Part shown: piece after piece, positions 33,554 to 47,068 of the stretch | Numbering within the stretch: position 1 is the stretch's first letter | How the letters are laid out: every line of letters starts with the position of its first letter | The notes under the pieces: generated by a model | Told to the model about the DNA's origin: nothing | The model's input: only the letters and a program-made list of their open reading frames with translations | Databases searched by the model: none | Program-made: the position numbers and the translations under genes | NCBI GenBank assembly: GCA_963995505.1 | Contig: OZ023180.1 | Location: 14,336,689 to 14,400,688 of the forward strand | Direction of reading: 5' to 3' | Length of the DNA stretch: 64,000 nucleotides | From: Hypericum androsaemum | Lineage: Eukaryota; Streptophyta; Magnoliopsida; Malpighiales; Hypericaceae

Positions 33554-33660
33554 TTTCTTTTTTAAGGTAAATTTTACACCATGACAATGTCAGGATTTGA
33601 ACCTTGGACCTCATAGATATTTACATCGTCTTGTGTCGTTGGATTACAAGCTTTTTGGCC
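33554..33660 (-). mobile_element. tRNA-derived SINE, copy B
   Basis: Ortholog of the SINE at 3511-3623. The 16-bp target duplication is perfect here: GTCTTCCCACTTTTCT at 33538-33553 and 33661-33676. Confidence 0.75.
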
Positions 33661-33676
33661 GTCTTCCCACTTTTCT

Positions 33677-34960
33677 GATTTCACCATTCTATAAATAATT
33701 TAGTATGACAATCCTGCTAGAAATAGAAATTGATTACTCTCTTGAATTCTAAAATTTGACTAATTAACGTAGACTCAACTTTTGGGCACACTTCAATTAA
33801 TGCAAATTTGAAGCCAAAAAATCTTGAATTGCAAATGCATAATATTTTATTGGGTTTATAAAAAAAAATTTATCAATAAGACTACATGTTTTGTATTCCA
33901 CGCTAACAGCCGAATTGGTCACCCTCCTTTAGAAGGAGAAATATGAGAGTGATCAAGTCTCCTCATCCTAATCCACAAAATGGTTCTAGTCTACTAGATA
34001 AAATATTTGATATCTTAATCTAACATTCAAATTTTATATGTGTTTAAATTAAATAAAGAATACGTAATAAAGAGTGCAAACTAAAGTATTCATATGATTT
34101 TTCATAAATAAGATTATTTTGGCAAAATATATTCTAAGCTTATCAAAAGAATTGATCGCTTGCACAAAACTATGGAACTTTTACCCCAAACATAAGTAAA
34201 ATAGTGAAAAGTACCTTTTAAAATATAACAAGTCCGGATTTTCCTTTAAAAACATGTTTGGATTTCTATCACGATGTTCTCTTAAATATAATTATTATCA
34301 TCAAAACAAATCACTCATTATGTCAATACTCCTTTTGGCTAAATGATAAATAACATCATCTTAGCTATAAAATATTTACTCATAAAAAAAACCAAAAAAA
34401 TATTTACAAGGAGATAAAAGAAAAAGGATCTGGCAAACCTCATAGTGAATCTATTGGTTCGAGAATGGACAAGAATATGCCGCTTTGACTCCAAAAGTAT
34501 GGTGAAAGTATAGACTAAGAGTGGTCAGAACCCAAATTTATGAAACTCTATTTTTTTTAGGAATATGAATGTGTGTGGTAGGAGTGATTTTAAATAGGTG
34601 AATATATTTCGGAAATGTTAGATTTTTAAAAGGCAAGAAATTTAAGTTTTTCAAAGCTTCCATAGATAGATAGATATTCAAATTATAAAATTAATGACCT
34701 TCCAAAAAATATAAAAATTTAAAAACAGCATTAATGAGGTGACAAGGTTAATGGTTGTCTGGTGGACTCATTAAACTATTTCCATAAAAGCCTCATGTCC
34801 CTTTGTCTCTCAAATTTTATCTCTCTTCTAAATATTGACAAAAATTAAATACACCATTTTTCGTAATTGGCATCATAATTATTATTTTCTATATTTGGTT
34901 TGTCTTTCTCTATCTCCTAAGTTGCTTTTGATTTGAAGCAAATTGTAGCATACTGGATGC
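33677..34960. repeat. Non-coding direct repeat D1, copy B
   Basis: Ortholog of 3944-5048, without the 163-bp duplication of copy A. No gene seen. Confidence 0.5.
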
Positions 34961-35106
34961 TGTAAAAATCAAACTTTTTTATTTTTTATAAATCTGTTTG
35001 TTACCTCCGTTTTCAATTTCGAAAACTCCTCTCTCCACGAAACCAATTCCCCCCAAATCAACCCCATCCTCAAACCTAATCCCTAATTAATTTTCTCCCT
35101 GTCCTT

Positions 35107-35945
35107 TCGTGCCTCCGTGCTCTGCCGCTGCCCCTCTCCTCCTTTCACCGGCGGGAAGGTTGGGAGGTGGCAGTGGGTCGACCTCAATGGCATTGTCAAC
35201 AACCCTTTTTGTTGTCAACCTCCCATCGCAGTGGAGCTCTGCCTCTCTCTGGCATTTCTTCCGTTAACATTGTGAAGTGGTGGACGCTTTCATAGCTTCT
35301 AAACGGTCAAAGTGAAACTCACGCTATGGGTTCATTCAGGTCCCTATGAGTGTCGACCTCGACTCTCTATTTCTAAAGACCAATGGTTGTCAGGTGGAGA
35401 AATCACATCTCTTTGTGTCCAAGGCGTGGTTTAAGCATGGAAAGAAGGATACCACTGCCTCACGGGGGTCACTTCCCAAGGTGGCTCTCCTACCCGGTGA
35501 TCATCGGGTTAGGAAAGAGGTCTCCTTCACTATTTCCCTGCGCTCTTCTTGTCCTGTGGGGCTCAATTGATCGCGAGTTATGGACGAGAATGGTTGAGAG
35601 GAGCTTAAATATTTTCCTCCTAAGCTCCTACAAGATGATTGGCTGAAGTGTAGCTTGGTTGCTACCTTACTCGACGCAAGGTAGCTAAGGTATATCAAGC
35701 TTGACTTGCCTAATCTTGGTGTTACAGGTTTTCATATCAGGGCATTAGGATGGGACGCGATTCTTATCTCGTTCGATGTGGTTGCGGACTTGGTGCTATG
35801 GTGTAATAAACATTCCCATTTCTTCAAGTCCATCGTTCCTTAGACTCCGAGTTTCAGGCCACTTTCGCATTGGCTATGGCTTCAAATTTGGGATCTTCCA
35901 TTGCAAGTGTGGTCGAGCCCTTTCCTTGAATGTCTGGTAGAAAAA
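35107..35945 (+). pseudogene. RRM-domain LINE ORF1-like pseudogene, copy B
   Basis: Ortholog of 5232-6060. It shares the TGA (35313-35315) with copy A and adds a TAA at 35274-35276 inside the RRM. The downstream block (FVSKAWFKHGKKDTT) is readable. The most decayed of the three at the RRM. Confidence 0.55.
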
Positions 35946-37054
35946 TTGGGTGATTTCCTTCAAATTTAGTATTAATATATTAATAATTTTTAACTCAAAG
36001 ATTCAAGACTTTTAGTTATAAAAGTTAAAAATACATAAAGTCAAATGAAGAACGAAAAACATAACATATGAAGAACATAGACTAAGTGTTATATACATAA
36101 GTTCAAATGAAGAACAAAAAAACATAACATATAAAGAACATAAACTACGTGTTTCATCATGACCTAAAATATAGAATCAGCCTATTGAGATTTCTCCTGA
36201 GACCAATTATGTCATGTAGAGTCAACCTTGTCTGGACACACTAATATTCGGTTGGCCTTGTTTGGATGAAACAAAACAAGACAAACACAACAACCAACAT
36301 ATGGAAAAGTGCAATAGTAGATAACGCAACTTAATCACTAAGTAAATCATAAAATCTAAACACTTCAACGAGGACAGTAAAAAAATAACAGCAAAGAATC
36401 TTAAGAGACTAACTTAACCAACAATATTCATATATCTGTTTCAACATGGTCGGATCCACAATTCTAATAGAGTATTAGGAAAAAGCAAAAGATTGGTGGA
36501 CAACTCATGTAGTCTCCTACAATTTATGAAAATTATGCTTTAATGTTTTAAAGTATTTTCTATCACAAAAAGTATTTAAATATTAAAAAATTATTTCAAA
36601 ATAAATATGTATATCTCGATCTACCACATTCACAATTATTAACAATAGACACTTAACTATTGAGACACGATTGAAGTGATAATCAGTGAAACAAAGATTT
36701 TAGAATTATAATTCATGACAAAGGTAAAAATATACTTTAAAAAAATAAACATCTTGCCCAACATATAGGACAAGGCTCTTGTTTTTGTGGACTTAATACT
36801 TCAGGTGATGCATACTTCGCCCTTTTTATCAGCTTTTCAATTTTGTTGCACTCAATCTAGAAGTAGCGCCTCCGTTTTCTTCTTCCAGTTCCATGAAATC
36901 CTTTAGCATAACAAATGTATACAAACTAATGAAGTCATCAAAATATAGGCAAATTGCAAACTATGAACTCCCACAATAAAGATAGAGAGAGAACTAGAAA
37001 ACTATACATTTGGCTAATTTTAGGTGCAGTTTTATGATTTCTAGTAACTTTTAC
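35946..37054. other. Unclassified AT-rich stretch, copy B
   Basis: Ortholog of 6061-7176. No gene supported. Confidence 0.35.
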
Positions 37055-37183
37055 CTCAAATGAGATATCTTCCGCATCGAAATCTAAATCTTCGGATTCA
37101 TCTTCACTAGATTTATCTTCACTAAATTCTTCGTAAATAAATTCTTAATCATCTCTAGACTCTTTCGGAATAATATTTAATAC
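37055..37183 (-). pseudogene. Acidic exon fragment, copy B
   Basis: Ortholog of 7177-7305, same length and same splice borders (CTCAG upstream, GAG|GTAAAA downstream). One TAA (TTA on the plus strand at about 37146) breaks the frame, so it is dead here. Confidence 0.45.
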
Positions 37184-37679
37184 CTGAGGATCAATATGAG
37201 GGACAACCTATTGGATAGCCGAAAGCATAATGATTGATTTGAGTGACAATTTTTTTTTGGTACACCATGATCCAATTTTATTATGCCCAAATTAAATATG
37301 AATAATTTTCCTACTAAATATGAATATGAATATTAAGAACGTGTGATAAAGAAGGATTTATGATATTAATTAGTAAATTTGACAACTTTGTTAATGACAA
37401 AACCAACTTTATTAATTGAACTCGTTTTATATTCATGCAATTATGGAGTTATTAATCAAATTTTGAAAGATAAGGCAAATATGTTGCTCATTTAGTCAGA
37501 GTAGAATAGGGTTTTATTCCTTAGTGTGAGATTGTAAAACTTGTAGCAGTGTTAAGTTCTATGAAAAAAATATATGTACAATGTAAACTTACGACTAAAA
37601 ATCTAAACTTTTAAGATCCCCGCATAAAAATTTACCATTAATCGTAATACCAATAAGATAACATCTTACAAAAGGAGTT

Positions 37680-40600
37680 TAAACTTTTTACTAGATATTA
37701 TGTCGATGACTCTATCAAGACTCGAACGTTAACCATAGACAAAAAAGGTTTGCATACTAACCACTCAACCGATATTTTAATTGCCATTAATATAGAAATA
37801 TTTAAATTAAAAGACATATAATTCAATCTTCAAAATAAAAGAGAAATATACATGCTATTCTAAATGCTTAACCAATCTTCATGTCTTTTGGCAAGATTTT
37901 CCCTAAAAACCCAAGTACAATTTAAATTTAATCAATCTTAATAATAATATTTATACTATACAATTCAAATTTAAGAAAAAATATCTTAAGTCCCAATACA
38001 AAACTTAAGCTTGAAAAAAATAGATGTTAAATGTTATTCTAACCATTAATCAATCTTTCTTGAAACAAATAATTTTAAGATACTTTTTGAATATTTACCA
38101 TTAATTATAAGAACATTAAGATAATAATATGAAATTAAGTTGAGTTATTTGCTAGATATTACACAATCAACTTTATGATGACTCGAACGTTAAACCTTAG
38201 TCCAAAATATTTTTATACCCACCACTGAACCAAAATCTTATTTAGAATTAATATAGTAAAATATATATTAAAAGACATATAATACAAAAGTTAAAAAATA
38301 ATAATTAAGTATTGTTGTATTATTTAGCCAACTGTTAGGTCGTTGTAAAGACTTACACATTCAGTATGTTATAACTAAAACACATTAACAATTCAAACTT
38401 AACAAAAAAGATATAAAGTACTATTCTAACCTTTAATCAAATTTTCAAAATAGAATCTTAAGATCTTTTGAGGATTTACCATTAACTATAAAACCAATAA
38501 AACAACTTTAAATCACGAAGAAAGAACTTTGAGCGTTTTGCTAGATATTTGACCTCCAGCTTCACCAAGACTCGACCGTTAAATATTAAACCAAAAAATT
38601 TGCAAACTAACCAATGAACTAACATTTTATGTTTGATTAATACAACAAAGATTATATTAAATGTCATTAAAAAAAGTTCTATTCTAATATTTAACCAATC
38701 TTTTGGTCATTGAGTTTCATATAATAGTAATGTTAATACTAAAACACATGGGAAAAAATATGATAAATGCTATTTTAACCTTTTATCAATATTTTACCAT
38801 TAATTGTAATACAAATACAATAACTTTGACTATTGAATAAAGTAGATTGAACTTTTTTTTAATATTATACAGTTGGCTCTATCAAAACTCGAACGTTAGA
38901 CCTAAGACAAAAAAAGTTTTATACTAACTGTTGAACTAATTTCTTATTTGGCTTATATAGTGATGATTATATTAAAATATATAATTTATAATTTGAAAAA
39001 ATAAATAAGTTTTTTGTATTATACACAAGTGTAAATTCAAAATCATGGAAAAATATGTTAAGTTCTAGGGTAAAACTTTTTACCAAATTTAAAAAAACTT
39101 AAAATACTTGTGATGATGTACCATTTATTATAATATCAAAATTGTTTTTAATAAATAGCAAACTTTATTATTGAATAGAAAGGAAAACTTAAAATATCAT
39201 TACATCCACACCCCAAACTTATAATATCAATATGATAACTTTAGATCTTTAATAAATAGATGTTAAATGATATTCTAACCATTAATCGATCTTTAGTGAA
39301 ACAAATAATCTTAAGATACTTGTGAAGATTTTTCATTAATTATAATAACAATAAAACTATATGAAGAAATTAAGTTTAGTTGTTTGCTAGATATTGCAGA
39401 ATCAACATTATTGTTTCCTAAAAAGAACATTATCATGACTCGAACGTTAAACCATAGTCCAAAATAATTTCATACCAACCATTGAACCAAAATCTTATTT
39501 AGCATTAAAATAGTAATATATATATATATATATATATTAAAATACATATAATACAAAAGTTAAAAAATGATAATTAAGTACTATTCTAACTTTTAATTAA
39601 TTTTTCAAAATAAAATCTTAAGATCTTTTGAGGATTTACCATTAACTATCATACCAATAAAATAACTTCAAATCTTGAAGATAAAATATTTGACCTCGAG
39701 CTTCACCAAGACTCGAATGTTAAATGTTAAACCAAAAAATTTGCAAACTAACCAATGTATTAATATTTTATGTTTGATTAATACAACAAAGATTATATTA
39801 AATGGCATTAAAAAAATATGTTCTATTCTAATATTTAACCAATCTTTTGATCATTCAGTTTCATATAATAATAATGTTAATACTAAAATACATGGAAAAA
39901 ATATATTAAATGCTATTTTAAACTTTAATCAATATTTAACAAAAAAATCTTGATATCCTTGTTGACATTTACCATTAATTATAATAAAAATACAATAACT
40001 TCGACTATTGAATAAAGTAGATTGAACTTTTTGTTAATAATGTTATACCATCGGCTCTACCAAAACTCGAACGTTAAACTTTAGACAAAAAAAGTTTTAT
40101 ACTAACCGTTGAACTAATATCTTATTTGGCTTACATAGTGATGATTATATTAAAATATATAATTTCTAATTTGAAAAAAATAATTAAGTTTTTTTATTAT
40201 ACTAAAATACATGTAAATTTAAAGTTATGCAAAAATATATTAAGTGCTAGTGTGCAACTTTTTACCTAATTAGAAAAAGCTTAAAATACTTGCGATGATG
40301 TACCATTTATTATAACATCAATATTTTTTTAATAAATAACGAACTTTTTTATTGAAAAGAAAGGAAAACTTAAAATATCATTACATCCACACCCCAAACT
40401 TATAATATCAATATGATAACTTTAGATCTTAAATAAAGTATATTGTCATTTTTTTCTAGATCTACCAAGCATGAAACATTAAACCTTACACCAAAATAGT
40501 TTCAGCACTAGCATATAAACCAATATCTTATTCTAAATTAATATAACAATCTATTTAATAATTCTATTATAAATCTTAACAATCTTCATATCATCGACTC

Positions 40601-40780
40601 TACCAAAACTCAAAAATTCAATCCTAGTTAAAAAATTCATACTAACAACCGAAAGGATATCTAATGTTCATATTAGACATTTACAATTCAAATTTTAAAA
40701 ATATAAATGATGATACGTTTCATTCTAACATTTAACCAATCTTCGTGTGCATGTGAAGATTTGCATTAATTATAATGTCA
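37680..40780 (-). repeat. SINE-derived higher-order satellite array, copy B
   Basis: B-box positions on the plus strand are 37719, 38180, 38569, 38886, 39437, 39710 and 40064, then two degenerate units near 40467 and 40600. There are two higher-order repeats, as in copy A, with periods of 1.14-1.26 kb. No insertion interrupts it, so this is the reference for array structure. Confidence 0.65.
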
Positions 40781-41044
40781 ACAAAATGACAACAAACGTG
40801 AAGAAAGTAGGTTAAGATTTGATTTTGTTTTCTTCTAAATTGAGGGATAAGTTTAGTATTGTCTAGCATTTTTATATTTTTGGTTTATTCTTATTATGTT
40901 GGATATTTTAGAAGATTATGATCTTCCTTTTTCAATTTTTGTTTGAAAGACTCAATATTTCTTTAGAAACTAAGTGAATTGTATTTCTTAGAGACATTTA
41001 ACCTTTCTTAACCTATCACACTGTTATGAGCATTAAAAATAACA

Positions 41045-41590
41045 TTATACTACCAATAGTAAATTGTTTTTCCCGAAAAACATATAAAAATAAAGAATTT
41101 CCAAACTGACCTCTTTGCCGCATCTTTGTTGAGCTGGAACAACGTCAGTTGAACTTGAACTAGCTTTCGAATTATCTCCACCCGCTCTGCGACATGATGA
41201 CGATGATGCTGATGATGATGCCACCTCCTTAATCACGATATCAACACTCCTTTGAGTAATCACAGGAGCTTGATTACTCCTCGAGACAATCTTGTTGTCT
41301 AACCCTGGTCCTCGAGGTTCCCTAAAGGCAACTCCAGGAGAACTACTTGGGTTTCCTTGTGGAAGCTGGGCACTATGAAAGTATTATGATCAATTGATGA
41401 ACTGTGATTTTGGTGGTGGACAAGTTTGTTTCTTGGGTTTCCTTGTGGAAGCTGGAAAACATGATTCCTCATCGAATTCGAGTCAAGTAACTAATGAAAA
41501 TGTAAACCATCATCTAGTTTTTTGAAGTGATCGTCAAAGATAGGACCAACCGTCCTAGAAGTGACGTCGGGCCTTAAATTCGAAGGAGGA
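41045..41590 (-). pseudogene. Captured gene fragment, second instance, copy B (truncated)
   Basis: Ortholog of 12339-12800 only. The rest was lost in the deletion at about 41590, where the sequence jumps from CGGGCCTTAAATTCGAAG into repeat D2. It keeps the Ser-rich end (VASSSASSSS) and the donor-like GAG|GTCAGT. It also has about 90 bp (41260-41345) not in copy A, including CTCGAGACAATCTTG. Confidence 0.4.
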
Positions 41591-41599
41591 ATATTAGAG

Positions 41600-42653
41600 T
41601 GATCAAGTCTCCACATCCTAATGCACAAAATGGGTCTAGCCCACTAGATAAAATATTTGATATCTTAATCTATCATATTGTTGTTTCAAAAAATGTTATT
41701 ACAACCGAATCGGCAACCCTTCGTTGGAAGAAATATTTTTCAAGCATTATTTACAAGATACTATTGGCTATCTTAATCCAGCATTCAAATGTTATATGTG
41801 TTAAAATTTGATAAAGAGTACATAATAAAAAGTGCAAACTAAAGTATTCATATCATTTTTCATAAATAAGATTATTTCGGGAAAAAAATAATCTAAGCTT
41901 ATCAAAAGAATGGATCTTTCGCACAAAACCATGGAACTTTTACACCAACATAAGTAAAATAGTGAAAAGTACCTTTTAAAATATAACAAGTCCGGATTTT
42001 CCTATCGAAAAAAAAGTCCGGATTTCTCTCACGATGTTCTGTTAAATATAATTATTATCAACACAAATCAGTCATTATGTCAATACTCCTTGTCTAAATT
42101 ATAAATAACATGATCATAGCAATAAAAAATTTACTCATTAAAAAACCAAAAAATATTTACAAGGAGACAAAACAAAAAGGATTTGGCAAACCTCACAAGG
42201 AATCTATTGTTTTGAGAATGGACAAGAATAGACCGCCTTGACTCCAAAAGTATGGTGAAAGTATAGACTAATTGTAATCAAAACCCAAATTTTTTAAAGT
42301 GTGGATGTAGGAGTGAATTTAAATAGGTGAATATATTTCGGAAATGTTAGATTTCTAAAAGGCAAGAAATTTAAGTTTTTCAAAGCTTCCATACATAGAT
42401 AGATATTCAAATTATAAAATTAATGACCTGCCAAAAAATATAAAAAATTTAAAATAGCGTTAATGAGGTGACTAGGTTAATGGTTCTCTGGTGGACTCAT
42501 TAAACTCTTTCCATAAAAGCCTTTTGTCCCTTTATCTCTCAAATTTATCTCTTTTCTAAACATTGACAAAAATTAAATACGCACATTTTCCATAATTGGC
42601 ATCATAATTATTATTTTCTAGATTTGGTTTGTCTTTCTCTCTCTCCTAAGTTG
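41600..42653. repeat. Non-coding direct repeat D2, copy B
   Basis: Ortholog of 13900-14957. Short open frames here are not shared between copies. Confidence 0.5.
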
Positions 42654-43702
42654 GAGATGACACCCAGCGGCACCAATCGGACAACAAGACGCACTTGACT
42701 TTTTAATAACAAACTTGTAATATCAGATAAACATAAGAGCAATTTTGGATATCTGTTCAAAAAATGACGCGCGATCATTTTACTGCTAAAATCATTACTT
42801 ATTTTGGAAACTCTGACTTCCTCCTCATTGCTCCTCCATCTCTGAGCGAGCATATATATGATCGAGCATGAGCATGATTTATTTTGCGTCTTCCATTTTT
42901 TGTTAGTTATTAATTTAATGCCCCACAGCCTACCCGTAATTGCACTATCGAAGCAGGTCAATCTTGATGCTCATCTATGAAGCAGAGTAGGGGCACAGAA
43001 AGAAATGAATATAAGGAGTAAGCCCATGGCAGCGTAAAAACACGTGTGCATCTTTGATCATTGTTTTCGTCACTGCCGCCATATATTAACTTAATCTTTG
43101 CTCATGTTTTTGCTTGTCACTCCACTAGGTTGCTAAAGCACAATATACAAAATCAATAATCAAGTTTGAGTACTGTTCTCAACTAAAGCTATTCAAAAGT
43201 ACCAGTATTTTGTACATCATGCCTAATAATGCTTACTGCAAAAATATGACTGATGTGTTGTTGTCTTTTTAAGGGCACATCATTATAGAAAAATAACACA
43301 TTGGGTAAAAATTTCAGCATATCAGATTTTGCTTCATGTGCAGATATTTTTGTCTGATGTGCCGTTAGTTTTCTAAGGCACGCAGACATTGGATCCATCA
43401 TCATTGTTTCACCCATTCAAGTAGCTTGTGCTTTAATGAAACAGATCACCAAAAAATCCTGAATAAATTTTTTCGAACATAAAAAGCTGATTGTCTCCCA
43501 AAATAAAGTATTTATGGGGTCCAAAAGTGGATCAGACCGCCTTCGACTATTTAGCTATTTGAACACTTGAGCACCAAAATATTGCCCTCCAAATATTTTC
43601 AAAGGCAAAAACATAAGGGCCACTAAAAATCACTGGGTAAATCTAGCTATTTGAGCAGCTTGGTGCCGCTGAGGTCACGTTGCCAACACCAAATTCGATC
43701 TC
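42654..43702. mobile_element. Mutator-like element with short-repeat array, copy B
   Basis: Ortholog of 14958-16469, with target duplications CCTAAGTTG (42645-42653) and CCTAATTTG (43703-43711). The array inside has shrunk to about 150 bp (43245-43390). Ends carry CAGCGGCACCAA and its complement. Confidence 0.65.
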
Positions 43703-43711
43703 CCTAATTTG

Positions 43712-44454
43712 CATTTTAAGTTAATTGTAACATGCTAAATTTTCTTCAATGTTTTTTTAACTTTGATTGAATATCTAAATTTAAAGAGAGAATGTAATGT
43801 GAATCGTAATATATTTCATTTTTTCAGAGCTTATAGCACTTGACTATCTTGAATTATTCAAAATAACGTTACTGATTTATGAGAAATACAAAAATATTTC
43901 ATAAGTTATTCATCTTTTTCCATAACGACTTTTATACTTTTATAAATAAAAATTTATTATTCCAAAAATTGTTACACTAAATGCACACTAAGGCGCCATT
44001 CGCCAAGCATTAAATGCATGCACCACACTTGTAATTAAACATTATTCTCCTTCTCTAAATGATCAAAGATATTCATCAATTTATGTAGTCTCTAACCAGA
44101 TTAGAGCTATCTTAATATTAATTTCCTAGATACATGACGGTAACAACTTCGTGCAGAGCTTTTAGTATAGTATCTACATCACCTTCTCAGACATCGCCAA
44201 GACATCGCCAAGTCTCTTGGCGAGGTCTTTGAGCACCATATCCCGATCACTATGTTGACTTTTATTGTTGTTGACATTACCAATTATCTACCTCTCATCT
44301 TCCTATAAAAGAAGAAATCACTTCATTCCGATGCTCGGGCACAAAGCTATGGCCGATCTACTAACTATGGGTGCTCTGAGATAGCTCCTACAAGCCAATG
44401 AGCGTCCGACCTCTAAGTGGGTGACCTGCCCTGACTTGAAGGAATCTATTATGC
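43712..44454. other. Unclassified stretch, copy B
   Basis: Ortholog of 16479-17199. It has a small local duplication (ACATCGCCAAG twice, about 44191-44213). No gene seen. Confidence 0.35.
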
Positions 44455-44700
44455 CTTAAGGGTAACTCAAGTTGAGACTGAGTGTAACCTAAGTTGAGTT
44501 GAGACTAAGTGTAACTCAAGCTGACTTGAGGCTGAGAGTACCTAAGCTGCCCTGCCATGAGGGAACCCAACCTGACCTTAGGCTAAGGATAACCCAAGCT
44601 TACCTGAGGCTGAGGATAACTATGAATAGAGGCTGAGGGTACCTATTACTTGAAGCTGAGAGTATCAAAGCTAATTTTAGACTTAGGGCACCCAAGCTAA
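44455..44700 (+). repeat. Degenerate minisatellite, copy B
   Basis: Ortholog of 17200-17460, same AACTCAAGCTGACTTGAG core. Confidence 0.6.
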
Positions 44701-45189
44701 ATGGAGCACACCCAATCAAGACAAGTTGACGTCCAACTATAGGTACCTCTATGTTCACCCTAGTCGACCCGAGCTCCCAGCATGTTATTTTTGCACTTCA
44801 ACAATGCCTAATCCAAATATTCCCAAATTTTAACACTAAAGTGCCAAAATTTGAACATATATGGTAAGACAAATATTACAGGAAGTGGAAATAAAATAAA
44901 AAAGCCTTCCAATTACAGGTACAAGTTTCTCCTCTTAAGCATTGCAAATCCAAAATTTAACCAAGAGCCAGCCATCATCCTAATAGCCCAATATTATAGC
45001 TCCCTGCTTTCACAATGCATAATGTAATTCTAAGCATCAATTTGAATTAGTTTGCATCCTCATCCAAACACCCTCTTCTCTAAGTTCATAGTCCTCTATA
45101 CTATTTCTTCTAATTTTTCTTTTGAATTAGTTTGGTTCTCTTGCAACACTGTTGTGTCGTTGAATCCCAGATTATTTTGATTAAGATTC

Positions 45190-46710
45190 CAGTAAGTTTC
45201 TAAGGATTAGGAACATATCTTGACTATGGAAAGATAGTGTGCATCCCGACCAATTGGGCCATTATGTTGTTAATCGTAGGATTGCATTCAGTAGTCGCTG
45301 TGAATCCATCTACCCTCAATTGAAAATAATTTCAATGCGTTGTAGCCAGAGGTGCCATCGGATCGATGCAAATAGAGTAAACCAAATCTTCTTTTATGGT
45401 CTTCCTCTGACCGATCCCATATAATAATCCAAAGATTGCTTAATATTACCTCTACGAGGCCTGAATTATCATAATATCATTATGTTTTAGCCAGAGGTAC
45501 CACCTTTTTTTGCAAGCATTGCCTTGTTGAAATTTTGAAGTCTCTGGAATCCCAAGTCCCCTTCCCTTTTTGATCTACCCATAAGGTCCCAGCTGTGCTA
45601 GTGGATCTTATTCTTCTCCCCTGAGCTTCCTCAATAGAAGCTACACAAAAACTACTCAATCCTCTCACAAGTCCTAACGAAGAGCTCAAAAAAACTCATT
45701 ACATAAGTCAGAATGGACTGAAGAACAAACTTGATAAGGACTTCTCTTCCCACTCTTGAAAATGCCAGGAATTTTTAAGTGCCAATTTTTTCCCTGATAC
45801 GACTCTCCAGATATGCAAAAATAACCTTTTTACTCTGACCAATAATGGTGGGCTGACCCAGGTAGGTCTCATCCTCATTTCCAAGTCTAAACCCTAAGAT
45901 AATGCACAGGCGCTCGCATCACCCTCCTCAATATTATGGCTAAAAGTGACTGCACTCTTCCCCAAGTTGACAAACTGACCTGATAACTTAGAGTAGATCT
46001 CTACAGCTGAAATTTTTTCTTGAATTTGGTCTCAGAAGCCTTGGCATAAAGAAGTGAGTCATCTATGAAGAAGAGGTGTGTGATGGGAGGGGGTGATCTT
46101 GCAACACGAAGACCATGGATGAATCCCATCCTATGCGCATCAACAAGCAGGTAGCGCCCCAACACCAGATGAAACAGATACGGAGAGAGAGGATCGCCTT
46201 GTCAGAGACCCTGACTCGGAGTGAAACCCTCTCCTATGTGTCCGTTGACTTGTACAACATGTTAAGTCATGCTCACACACCTCATCATCGAGGCCACAAA
46301 AATGTCATCAAAGCCTAAGGCCTCCATCGTCCTTTTTAAGAACCCCCACTCGACCCGATCGTAAACCTTCATCATACCAAGTTTTATATTGCACAAGCTC
46401 TTTTGGCCCTTTGTTTCCCTCTTACGATAGTGGAAAGCTTCAAAGCCCAACAAAGCCACAACAGTAATCAATCTACCTGGGATAAAAGCACCCTAATTAG
46501 CATGAATAATGGAATTTAGGAATTTGTTTCAACCTATTAGTAATGCATTTTGTAATAATTTTCATCATCATATTACACAGAATAATAGGTCAAATTCTGA
46601 ACATAAGGTAGGGTTCTTAACTTTTGGAATAAGCGCAATGACGATATTCTTAATAAAAATTGGTTTGAGGCCCTCGTTCACCACCACAATAAAAGTGACA
46701 TATTATCATT
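45190..46710 (-). pseudogene. L1-type LINE reverse transcriptase pseudogene, copy B
   Basis: Ortholog of 17960-19470. The block FEAFHYRKRETKGQKSL and the catalytic MMKVYDRVEWGFL are readable on the minus strand at 46262-46471. The FADD region has further damage (46040-46080), and about 20 bp are missing near 46160. Dead. Confidence 0.8.
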
Positions 46711-46719
46711 GATTATACT

Positions 46720-47068
46720 TCCATGTACATATGTGTATGCTACGGGAAGAGGATTTGGTGCAAACAAAAGGGGGTGGGCAGTATCATCCTGCTCGAATTT
46801 AAACTGTTGATTTTTCAATCTAGATAGTTGAGATTACAAGCGTGCAACTGCACCCACCCCTCTCGGCATATTTCCTATTATACCCTTCCTTGCACCTCCT
46901 ATGTATTTGTTACCTAAGTGAAGTTATCGACTTGGAAAACTGGAGTAGCTGCCACTGCCTCTATGCCATAGTCCCGATGATTCTCAGTAGAGGGAGAGTA
47001 AGATTTAGCCATGAAAATGCAAGAAGATAAACAACAAAAAAGGGCAGAAAAGGAACAATACAGTAAAA
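46720..47068. other. Right edge of copy B and deletion junction
   Basis: Matches 19480-19818, then at about 47062-47069 jumps into the middle of an LTR (GGTAGTATAGGC). The equivalent of 19820-22787 is missing. Confidence 0.6.

Larger units (their letters stand above)
31979..47068 (+). repeat. Macro-repeat unit, copy B (about 15.1 kb)
   Basis: Collinear with copy A. Three deletions shorten it: about 1.1 kb near 41590 (equivalent to 12796-13900), a contraction of the short-repeat array (43260-43385), and about 3 kb at 47062-47069. The last removed the equivalent of 19820-22787 and half of the next 5' LTR. It lacks the Mutator-like insertion at 10462, whose empty site is at about 40230. Confidence 0.85.
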